From contig JAGDDC010000291.1 of the NCBI GenBank assembly GCA_017958245.1, forward strand, positions 1 through 5,446: a stretch of DNA of 5,446 nt, read 5' to 3'. Below the pieces are notes generated by a model. It saw nothing but the letters and a program-made list of their open reading frames with translations. It made no database searches and was not told the DNA's origin. The first letter of the stretch is position 1; each line of letters opens with the position of its first letter. A program made the translations under genes and the position numbers. The DNA is from Lachnospiraceae bacterium. Its GTDB lineage: Bacteria; Bacillota_A; Clostridia; Lachnospirales; Lachnospiraceae. Of the stretch, positions 1-5,407 are shown piece after piece.

Positions 1-13
1 CCTTCCGGCTCTT

Positions 14-835
14 TCAGCCTGTTATCACTCTGTCTTCGTCTCTTACGTCAAGCAGCGAGACCGGCTGCTCCTTCTCCCCTGCGTACATGTTCATGCGGTG
101 TACATGGAAGACGAAAGGGTCGTACTCTGCCCCGAGCGACTTTGCAAATGCTTCCATCACAAGCCCGGGCTTGATGTTCATCACGGAACCCGTACACAGC
201 CTAAGATAGGCTCCGTAAGGGTCGGGCTCTGCATGTGCGGTCTCGCACATCCTTTGCCGTCCTCCCTCAGGGTCTTGTCCGTCTTTATCGCATCCCACAA
301 AGGTCTCGTACTCAAACCCCGACTTGTAGATATAAGGTCTGATGTCCATCTCTTTCTCGGACTTCTTGGTCTTTTTGTTGACAGTGATCTCGGGCTGCGC
401 GAGGAAGGCCTCAAACTTTTTCTCAAAGTCTTCCCTGCCGTTCCAAGGCGTCTCTTTCCCTTCGCGCACCGACACGTAGTAATCTGCCATAGTCACGAGC
501 GCCATCGAGTTTTCGTGATGGACGCCCTCGATCCTCTCACCGAGGAAGGCTGCGTCAAGTATCGCAAAGCCGGATGTCATTGTAGCCCCGAGGCGGTCTA
601 TCAGCTCATCCTTTGAGGGAACGCTGTCCATCTCGATATCCATATACTCACCGTCGCTTGTCACGCCGACACCGAGCGGCATCGCAAATGACATGATCTG
701 GTGCGGATGGTAGCCCTCCGTGTACTTGACGTCGAGCTTCGATCTCCTGAGCGCTTTCTGAAAGTACCTCATCACATCAAGATGCCCTATGTATTTCATT
801 GCTCCGAATTTTGCAAAACGGATCCTTACAAACAT
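14..835 (-). CDS. TIGR03936/DUF2344 family protein, partner of radical SAM protein
   Basis: The 273-residue product matches what I know of the DUF2344 (TIGR03936) family. It opens with basic and aromatic residues (MFVRIRFAKFG), followed by the hallmark block around residues 15-63: YIGHLDVMRYFQKALRR, then a GYHPHQ motif and a PLGVGVTSDGEY motif. A second conserved block, lysine-rich followed by MDIRPYI, lies near residues 151-169. The frame stays open upstream to 985, but the start at 835 is preferred. It has GGAGG seven bases upstream, it begins exactly at the family N-terminus, and the extra 50 residues look non-native and would overlap the upstream gene. Residues 180-206 form a polar, glycine- and acid-rich stretch with two cysteines that may be a lineage-specific insert. 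The gene lies 61 bases behind the radical SAM gene. The two families are commonly adjacent, and in some genomes fused. Biochemical function is unknown; a role with the radical SAM partner is inferred from context. It ends at TGA. Confidence 0.9.
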   Translation of the reverse strand: MFVRIRFAKFGAMKYIGHLDVMRYFQKALRRSKLDVKYTEGYHPHQIMSFAMPLGVGVTSDGEYMDIEMDSVPSKDELIDRLGATMTSGFAILDAAFLGERIEGVHHENSMALVTMADYYVSVREGKETPWNGREDFEKKFEAFLAQPEITVNKKTKKSEKEMDIRPYIYKSGFEYETFVGCDKDGQDPEGGRQRMCETAHAEPDPYGAYLRLCTGSVMNIKPGLVMEAFAKSLGAEYDPFVFHVHRMNMYAGEKEQPVSLLDVRDEDRVITG

Positions 836-842
836 AACTCTT

Positions 843-847
843 CCTCC
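843..847 (-). promoter_or_regulatory. Ribosome binding site deciding the DUF2344 start
   Basis: The minus strand reads GGAGG followed by seven bases (AAGAGTT) and ATG at 835-833. This is a near-ideal Shine-Dalgarno site. It selects the internal ATG over the longer open frame that begins at 985. A small 5-bp hairpin (848-864) directly precedes it. Confidence 0.85.
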
Positions 848-896
848 GCTGCTTTGGTTGCAGCCACGGTCTTTAGCAGAACGGCAAGGATCGGTC

Positions 897-2762
897 TCAG
901 CCCTTTGCCTCCACGCAGACACCGCATTTCCAGCCGAAGCACCCGCAGCCTGCACATGAAGACCTGCAGTTTGGCGTGATCTCACCGCGCTTTGCCTTCT
1001 GATATTCGTTCCACAAAAACTTCTTTGAAAGCCCGGCGTCTATCATATCCCAGGGCATGATCTCTTTGTCGTCGCGCTCCCTCGTTGTGTAGAAGTAGGG
1101 GTCGATGCCCGACTCCTCTATGGCTTCATCCCACTTTTTCGGATCGAAGAACTCCGACCACGCGTCGAAGATAGCGCCCTTCTTGTATACTCTGTAGAGA
1201 ACGTCCGCAACTCTCCTGTCGCCTCTTGCGAGTATCCCCTCGAGGAAGGAGGTGTCCGAATCATGCCATATATAGCGTATGCTCTTTTTGTTTAACTGTT
1301 CCTTCAGGGTGTCCGCGAGCACCTGCTTGCGGTGCAGGTAGACGTCCTTCAGCGCCATCGGCGCGTACTGGAACGGCGAGAAGGGCTTGGGCACAAAGTA
1401 GGACGTGCTGATGGTTATCGCAACCTTGCCGTTTCTCTTCTCCTTCGGTATCTCATAGTAGCGTCTCGCGATCTTGTCAGCGAGAACAGCTATGCCTGCC
1501 GCGTCCTCGTCCCTCTCAAAGGGCTGCCCGAGCATGAAGTAGATCTTGAACTTGTTCCATCCAAGCTCGAACGCATCCCCTGCGCCTGTCAGTAGCACTT
1601 CCTCCGTGAGTCCCTTGTTGATGACGTCGCGCATCTGCTGCGTGCCGCCCTCCGGAGCGAAGGTCAGACTGCTCTTTTTTACGTCCTGGACCTTGCCCAT
1701 GACGTCCAGCGCAAATGCGTCGATCCTGAGTGACGGCAGCGAGATGTTGACCTTCCTCTTGCCCATGCTCTCTATCAGATAATCCATGAGCTCGGGAAGC
1801 TTCGTGTAGTCACTTGAGCTTAAGGAACTCAAGGATATCTCCTCGTAGCCTGTGGAGTCTATCATTTCATTGGCGCACTCTTTGAGGAACTCAAGGCTCC
1901 TCTCCCTGATCGGCCTGTAGATCATGCCCGCCTGGCAGAACCTGCAGCCTCTTATGCAGCCTCTTTGGATCTCGAGCACTACCCTGTCCTGTATCGCCTG
2001 TATGTAGGGCACGAGCGGCTTATGCGGATAGAAGGTATCGGAGAGATCCCTTTGAACCTGTTTCTTGACCTTCTTTGGAGCCTTTGGAGAGTTGGGCTCG
2101 ATGGCTTTAATCGTCCCGTCCTCGTTGTATGTCACGTCATAGAGCGAGGGTATATATATGCCTTCTATGGTCGCGAGCTCCTCGAGGATCTCTTTTCTTT
2201 TTACGCCTTTCTTTTTGAGCTCCTTGTAGAGGTCTAAGAGTTCGTAGTACACGGTTTCCCCGTCTCCGATATAGAAGGCGTCGAAGAAAGGCACCAGAGG
2301 CTCCGCGTTGTACGCGCAGGGACCGCCGCCCATGACGATCGGGCAGTCCTCCCCCCTGTCCTTTGCAAAGATCGGTATCTTGCCCAGGTCAAGTATCTGC
2401 AGGATGTTTGTATAGCACATCTCATATTGGAGCGTGATCCCGAGGAAATCAAAGTCCTTTATGGGATCCTGCGACTCCAGAGCAAACAGAGGGATGTCCT
2501 TCTCCCTCATGATCTTATCCATATCCGGCCAGGGCGAGTAGACTCTCTCGCACCAGACGTCGTCCCTCCTGTTGAACATATCGTAGAGGATCTGGATACC
2601 GAGATGGGACATGCCGACCTCATAGCTGTCAGGGAAACACATGCAAAACCTTATATCGATCTTTGACAGGTCTTTTGTGACCATATTGACTTCCTGCCCT
2701 ATGTATCTCGCGGGCTTGTCAACGCTCATAAGTATCTCTTCTGAAAGTGCGAGCTTTCTCAA
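897..2762 (-). CDS. TIGR03960-like B12-binding-type radical SAM protein
   Basis: The 621-residue product (counted from the TTG start) has two recognisable parts. Residues 20-170 resemble a cobalamin-binding-type N-terminal domain, with PARYIGQE near residues 16-23 and an IVMGGGP...EPL...IGDGE block at 142-169. The radical SAM core follows, with the 4Fe-4S ligand motif CX3CX2C at C269, C273 and C276 (GCIRGCRFCQAG). Conserved stretches follow it: EISLSSLSSSDY, SLPSLRIDAF, LTFAPEGGTQQMRDVINK, and FVPKPFSPFQ. The C-terminus carries six cysteines (599, 603, 606, 608, 613, 616). The CX3CX2C spacing and the family-wide order support TIGR03960; this is recognition, not a search. The substrate is unknown. 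The family is typically found with DUF2344 and near ribonuclease G and ribosomal protein genes, suggesting RNA or ribosome modification (inference). The frame extends nine codons upstream to a GTG at 2789, but that codon lacks a ribosome binding site. It ends at TGA. Confidence 0.9.
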   Translation of the reverse strand: MRKLALSEEILMSVDKPARYIGQEVNMVTKDLSKIDIRFCMCFPDSYEVGMSHLGIQILYDMFNRRDDVWCERVYSPWPDMDKIMREKDIPLFALESQDPIKDFDFLGITLQYEMCYTNILQILDLGKIPIFAKDRGEDCPIVMGGGPCAYNAEPLVPFFDAFYIGDGETVYYELLDLYKELKKKGVKRKEILEELATIEGIYIPSLYDVTYNEDGTIKAIEPNSPKAPKKVKKQVQRDLSDTFYPHKPLVPYIQAIQDRVVLEIQRGCIRGCRFCQAGMIYRPIRERSLEFLKECANEMIDSTGYEEISLSSLSSSDYTKLPELMDYLIESMGKRKVNISLPSLRIDAFALDVMGKVQDVKKSSLTFAPEGGTQQMRDVINKGLTEEVLLTGAGDAFELGWNKFKIYFMLGQPFERDEDAAGIAVLADKIARRYYEIPKEKRNGKVAITISTSYFVPKPFSPFQYAPMALKDVYLHRKQVLADTLKEQLNKKSIRYIWHDSDTSFLEGILARGDRRVADVLYRVYKKGAIFDAWSEFFDPKKWDEAIEESGIDPYFYTTRERDDKEIMPWDMIDAGLSKKFLWNEYQKAKRGEITPNCRSSCAGCGCFGWKCGVCVEAKG

Positions 2763-2769
2763 ACCGTGT

Positions 2770-2775
2770 CCCTCC
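2770..2775 (-). promoter_or_regulatory. Ribosome binding site supporting a TTG start
   Basis: The minus strand reads GGAGGG, then seven bases (ACACGGT), then TTG at 2762-2760. No such site precedes the GTG at 2789. Starting at TTG gives an N-terminus (M)RKLALSEEILMSVDKPARYIG, which fits how this family usually begins. The GGAGGG would otherwise have to be read as coding sequence (Pro-Glu-Gly). Confidence 0.7.
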
Positions 2776-2789
2776 GGATCATTTGTCAC

Positions 2790-2816
2790 GCTGCAGGGCA
2801 GGTCTTGCCCCGCAGC
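2790..2816 (-). other. Intergenic hairpin between peptidase and radical SAM genes
   Basis: On the minus (transcribed) strand GCTGCGGGGCA pairs with TGCCCTGCAGC around a five-base loop (AGACC). This gives an uninterrupted 11-bp stem with one G-U wobble. Read on the plus strand the same position is an A-C mismatch, so the structure is better in the transcript of the operon. It lies 15 bases after the peptidase stop codon and ends 14 bases before GGAGGG. No U-tract follows on the minus strand, so it is not a standard terminator for this operon. Four T residues do follow it on the plus strand, where no gene is seen. An RNA-processing, 3'-end stabilising or translation-tuning element is possible. 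Confidence 0.55.
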
Positions 2817-2831
2817 TTTTGTCTATCTGTC

Positions 2832-4538
2832 TTATCCGTCTTTTTCGATCTCTTTGAGAAGTATATCCTTTGCGTAGGCCATGCACTTCTTTACGCTGCC
2901 CTCCTCGAAGGGAACGGAGACGTTCGCAGCCTTCAGAGTGTCGAGGTATCCCAAGGATCCGCCGACATCGCACAGCGTCAGATAATCCTTCCATGCCTTC
3001 TCTTTGTCCTCGGCGAACTTCTTCTTGAACTCCATGGCGCCGAGCGTCGTGAAGGTGTAGTTTATGTAGTACATGGGATACTGGAAGATGTGAAGCTTGT
3101 GGTACCAGTATCCGCCTCTCTCTAAGAACTCATCGCCATCGTACTTTCTCCAGGGCATGTACTTCTCCTCGAGCTTGTGCCACTCGTAAGTCCTCTCCTT
3201 GGGAGTGAGCTCGGGCTTGTCATAGCATATGTGCTGGAACTCGTCTACCGCGCAGCCGAAAGGCACGAAGGTGATAGCCTCCTGGAGATGCGCGAAGCGG
3301 TACTTGTCGGCGTCATCACCGAAGAACTTCTCCGCATAACCATAAGCGAACTGCTCCATCGACATGGAGTGGATCTCAGCGATGTCAGTTGACTCCGACC
3401 AATATCCGTTGAAGTCCTGGCTCCTCATAGCCCTGTAACCCGCAAATGCGTGACCCAGCTCGTGAGTGAGCACCTGCATGTCGAAGATGGTCCCGTTGAG
3501 GCAAGAAAACACGAAAGGAGACTTGTACACGGGAAGCGAGGTCATGTAGCCGGTCGAAGCCTTGTTGGGCTTGTTCTTGAGGTCCATCATCTCATGGTCG
3601 ATCATGAAATCTATGAACTCGCCGGTCTCCTTGCTCAGGTCGTGATACATTTGCCTTGCGGTCTTTATCATGAAATCGTCATCGCCCATGGGATGAGCGT
3701 TGCCGTCCGCGAATATCACCTTCTCGTCATAGAAGTACAGCTCGTCGACTCCAAGACGCTTCTTCTGCGCCTTGTAGAGCTCCTCGCACAGAGGCACGAT
3801 CTCCTCGACGACCTGAGCCCTGAAGCTCTCGATCTCCTTCCTCGAGTAGTCGGTCCTTCCCTGCTTCTTGTGTCCGAGCGGGATGTAGTTCTCATAGCCG
3901 AAGGCCTGACCCATCTTGTTCCTGACCTTTATGAGCTTGTCCCATATTTCCTCAAGCTCGTCCTCGATGCCGTGATAGAAGTCTGAATAAGCCTTTACGG
4001 CAGCCTTCCTGTCGGCCCTGTCGTCATCCTCAAAATGCTTCTGTATGCCGTAGAGGTTGAGTTCCTCGCCCTTGAAGGGGATCTTTGCCGTAGCCATGAG
4101 TTTCTGATACCTGGTGGTGAGCTCAGCCTCCTCCTGAAGGAGCGGTATGATCTCGGGCTTGAAACGTTCCGTATCAAGCTTTATAAGCTCGAGATATCTC
4201 TTTCCGTAATGCTTGTCAAGCTCGTCCTTGTAAGGGCACTCAAGCAGATATTTGTTGATCTTTTCGCCGTATTCGCCCACCTCAGGCATAGCCCTCTGGA
4301 TGTAAGCTATCTCGTCCTCGTAGAACTTGTCCGTGGTATCGAGAGTGTTTCTTATGAACGCGATGGTCGTAGCGTTCTCGATCTGTTTGTCCTTCTCCTC
4401 CATCTCTTTGAGAACTGCAAGGAACGCGTCGAAATCGGGCGCTGCCTTGAGTCTTTCAAGAACATCCTGATAGTACTTTATGATCTCGTCCTTGTCAGGT
4501 CTTACATACTCCAGTGTACTGAATTTGAAATCTCCCAT
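2832..4538 (-). CDS. M3 family oligoendopeptidase (alternative independent start)
   Basis: This is the peptidase half read as its own gene, beginning MGDFKFSTLEYVRPDK, which is a typical start for this M3 subgroup. The ATG is preceded by AAAGGGG with nine bases between, a usable ribosome binding site. The 568-residue length equals that of free-standing family members. Zinc-site residues in this numbering are H359, E360 and H363 of HELGH, with E388 as probable third ligand. There is no signal peptide or membrane segment, so it should be cytosolic, cleaving oligopeptides. In this sequence the frame is continuous with the upstream Lgt-like region. This entry is therefore an alternative to the fused reading, or an internally initiated product of the same gene. 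Confidence 0.55.
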   Translation of the reverse strand: MGDFKFSTLEYVRPDKDEIIKYYQDVLERLKAAPDFDAFLAVLKEMEEKDKQIENATTIAFIRNTLDTTDKFYEDEIAYIQRAMPEVGEYGEKINKYLLECPYKDELDKHYGKRYLELIKLDTERFKPEIIPLLQEEAELTTRYQKLMATAKIPFKGEELNLYGIQKHFEDDDRADRKAAVKAYSDFYHGIEDELEEIWDKLIKVRNKMGQAFGYENYIPLGHKKQGRTDYSRKEIESFRAQVVEEIVPLCEELYKAQKKRLGVDELYFYDEKVIFADGNAHPMGDDDFMIKTARQMYHDLSKETGEFIDFMIDHEMMDLKNKPNKASTGYMTSLPVYKSPFVFSCLNGTIFDMQVLTHELGHAFAGYRAMRSQDFNGYWSESTDIAEIHSMSMEQFAYGYAEKFFGDDADKYRFAHLQEAITFVPFGCAVDEFQHICYDKPELTPKERTYEWHKLEEKYMPWRKYDGDEFLERGGYWYHKLHIFQYPMYYINYTFTTLGAMEFKKKFAEDKEKAWKDYLTLCDVGGSLGYLDTLKAANVSVPFEEGSVKKCMAYAKDILLKEIEKDG

Positions 4539-5342
4539 GTCTTCATTCCCCTTTCCTGTTGCTGCTTTCTTCGCGTTGAATTTCCCCTTGAGTGCGAGCG
4601 CCATGAACACGACTCCCGCCGCGAAGATGAGTATCGAGATAAACTGTGAGGTCGAGAGAGCCCCGACCCATCCTCTGTAATCGGCCCTGTAAAACTCTAT
4701 CGTGAACCTCCCCACAGAGTACAGGAGCATATACAGGCCGACTATGACTCCGTCGTTCGCCTTTTTCTTCCTCGAAGGGCGCGCCACAAAGAACATGATA
4801 AACGCTATGAGTATGTCTCCGATCGCGGATATAGGCTGCGTAGGGAAGAGCTTCACGTGCGGCGGCGCTATGGCTCCGTCGGGGAACATGATGCCTATGC
4901 AAGAGTCGGTCTCGCATCCGTAGCAGCAGCCCGCGAGCAGACAGCCGACCCTTCCGAGCCCCTGTGCGAGTGGTATGGTAGGCATCGCCACGTCGAGATA
5001 TGTCATGAAATGCTTTCTTTTCTTGCTGAGCCTGTTGTAGACAAGCGGCGTGAGTATCCCCCCTATCACGCCTCCGTAGACCACAAAGCCCTCTGAGAAG
5101 TTGAGCAGGATCTTCGGATCGTTTATGATCGCAGGAAGATCGGTCAGTATGTAGAGAAGCTTCGCGCCTATGATACCGCCTACGATCCCTGAAAAGCCCA
5201 GGTTGAAGAGGTAATCGTCATCAAGCCCTCTTCTCTTCGCCCTGCTCAAAGATATCACGAAAGCAAGTACGATGCCTATGCCTATCATCAGACCGTATCC
5301 GTGGATAGTAACACTCCCGATGGTAAAAAGATCGTTGTACAT
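2832..5342 (-). CDS. Lgt-type diacylglyceryl transferase fused to M3 oligoendopeptidase
   Basis: One open frame of 836 codons holds two full proteins. Residues 1-268 are Lgt-family: about seven hydrophobic segments (roughly 12-32, 45-66, 86-103, 117-138, 171-187, 198-212, 232-250). Family landmarks are HGYGLMIG at the N-terminus, VVYGGVIGG (87-95), GLGRVGCLLAGCCYG (128-142), PTQP (167-170), GRFTIEFYR (211-219) and LSTSQ. Lgt moves diacylglycerol from phosphatidylglycerol to the lipobox cysteine of prolipoproteins. Residues 269-836 (568 residues, a normal full length) are an M3 zinc metallopeptidase of the non-PepF oligoendopeptidase type. Its HELGH is at 627-631, the third zinc ligand is probably E656 (25 residues after H631), and a YHKLHIFQYPMYYINYT segment lies near 747-763. 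The expected Lgt topology puts the C-terminus and so the peptidase in the cytosol. The start has GAGGG six bases upstream. The fusion may be an artefact or be bypassed by internal initiation at 4538. It ends at TAA. Confidence 0.7.
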   Translation of the reverse strand: MYNDLFTIGSVTIHGYGLMIGIGIVLAFVISLSRAKRRGLDDDYLFNLGFSGIVGGIIGAKLLYILTDLPAIINDPKILLNFSEGFVVYGGVIGGILTPLVYNRLSKKRKHFMTYLDVAMPTIPLAQGLGRVGCLLAGCCYGCETDSCIGIMFPDGAIAPPHVKLFPTQPISAIGDILIAFIMFFVARPSRKKKANDGVIVGLYMLLYSVGRFTIEFYRADYRGWVGALSTSQFISILIFAAGVVFMALALKGKFNAKKAATGKGNEDMGDFKFSTLEYVRPDKDEIIKYYQDVLERLKAAPDFDAFLAVLKEMEEKDKQIENATTIAFIRNTLDTTDKFYEDEIAYIQRAMPEVGEYGEKINKYLLECPYKDELDKHYGKRYLELIKLDTERFKPEIIPLLQEEAELTTRYQKLMATAKIPFKGEELNLYGIQKHFEDDDRADRKAAVKAYSDFYHGIEDELEEIWDKLIKVRNKMGQAFGYENYIPLGHKKQGRTDYSRKEIESFRAQVVEEIVPLCEELYKAQKKRLGVDELYFYDEKVIFADGNAHPMGDDDFMIKTARQMYHDLSKETGEFIDFMIDHEMMDLKNKPNKASTGYMTSLPVYKSPFVFSCLNGTIFDMQVLTHELGHAFAGYRAMRSQDFNGYWSESTDIAEIHSMSMEQFAYGYAEKFFGDDADKYRFAHLQEAITFVPFGCAVDEFQHICYDKPELTPKERTYEWHKLEEKYMPWRKYDGDEFLERGGYWYHKLHIFQYPMYYINYTFTTLGAMEFKKKFAEDKEKAWKDYLTLCDVGGSLGYLDTLKAANVSVPFEEGSVKKCMAYAKDILLKEIEKDG
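4543..4554 (-). promoter_or_regulatory. Gene-junction site: internal SD, slippery heptamer and -1 frame TGA
   Basis: On the minus strand AAAGGGG occupies 4554-4548 and is followed by AATGA. In the fused frame it is read A-AAG-GGG, which fits the X-XXY-YYZ pattern for -1 ribosomal slippage. After a -1 shift the reading is AAA-GGG-GAA-TGA, stopping at 4545-4543, four bases before the peptidase ATG at 4538. The same AAAGGGG can serve as a Shine-Dalgarno site for that ATG. A single extra base in the homopolymers would also separate the two genes. The sequence is directly visible; any function is inference. Confidence 0.45.
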
Positions 5343-5407
5343 AAAAGTCCCTCATTTCTGTGCAGTGTATAGTTACATCCCACTCCTATATACGGTAGAT
5401 CACACAT
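5288..5407 (-). CDS. Possible 39-codon small ORF overlapping the lgt start
   Basis: An ATG at 5407 is preceded by GGGAGG with seven bases between, stronger than the site of the Lgt-like gene itself. The frame encodes 39 residues beginning MCDLPYIGVGCNYTLHRNEG and ends in TGA at 5290-5288, 52 bases inside the lgt frame in a different phase. The peptide has three cysteines and a hydrophobic C-terminal half, and I do not recognise it. It could be a leader peptide coupling translation to lgt, or a chance frame with a fortuitous Shine-Dalgarno-like sequence. Coding evidence is weak. Confidence 0.2.
   Translation of the reverse strand: MCDLPYIGVGCNYTLHRNEGLLCTTIFLPSGVLLSTDTV
5349..5353 (-). promoter_or_regulatory. 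Ribosome binding site of the Lgt-M3 gene
   Basis: The minus strand reads GAGGG, six bases (ACTTTT), then ATG at 5342-5340. This supports the start used here, which also places HGYGLMIG at the usual distance from the N-terminus for the family. Confidence 0.65.

Noticed and set aside
1..6. GGAAGG on the minus strand as the ribosome binding site of the next gene
   Set aside because: It is plausible eight bases after the DUF2344 stop codon, but the start codon would be outside the window, so it is not listed as a feature.
98..616. 172-codon plus-strand frame
   Set aside because: It is antisense to the well-supported DUF2344 gene, and its composition is typical of a shadow frame.
836..985. N-terminal extension of the DUF2344 frame to an ATG at 985
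   Set aside because: The extra residues (Arg, Ala, Gly and Ser rich) look like antisense or out-of-frame translation. They overlap the radical SAM 3' end, and a strong GGAGG marks the ATG at 835.
1813..1833. Inverted repeat CTTGAG...CTCAAG
   Set aside because: It lies within the conserved radical SAM segment EISLSSLSSSDY. Repeated Leu and Ser codons explain the symmetry.
2790..2820. Rho-independent terminator on the plus strand (stem followed by TTTTGTCT)
   Set aside because: No plus-strand gene leads into it, the stem has an A-C mismatch in that orientation, and the T-tract is short and interrupted.
4035..4649. 204-codon plus-strand frame, and the 178-codon frame at 3450-3986
   Set aside because: Both are antisense to conserved peptidase sequence in the Lgt-M3 gene. 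They are leucine- and valine-rich, as expected for mirror translation of charged helices, and show no recognisable motif.
4543..4917. 124-codon minus-strand frame overlapping the Lgt-like region
   Set aside because: It is out of phase with the clear Lgt motifs and arginine- and histidine-rich. Only its TGA matters, as the stop reached after a -1 shift at the junction.
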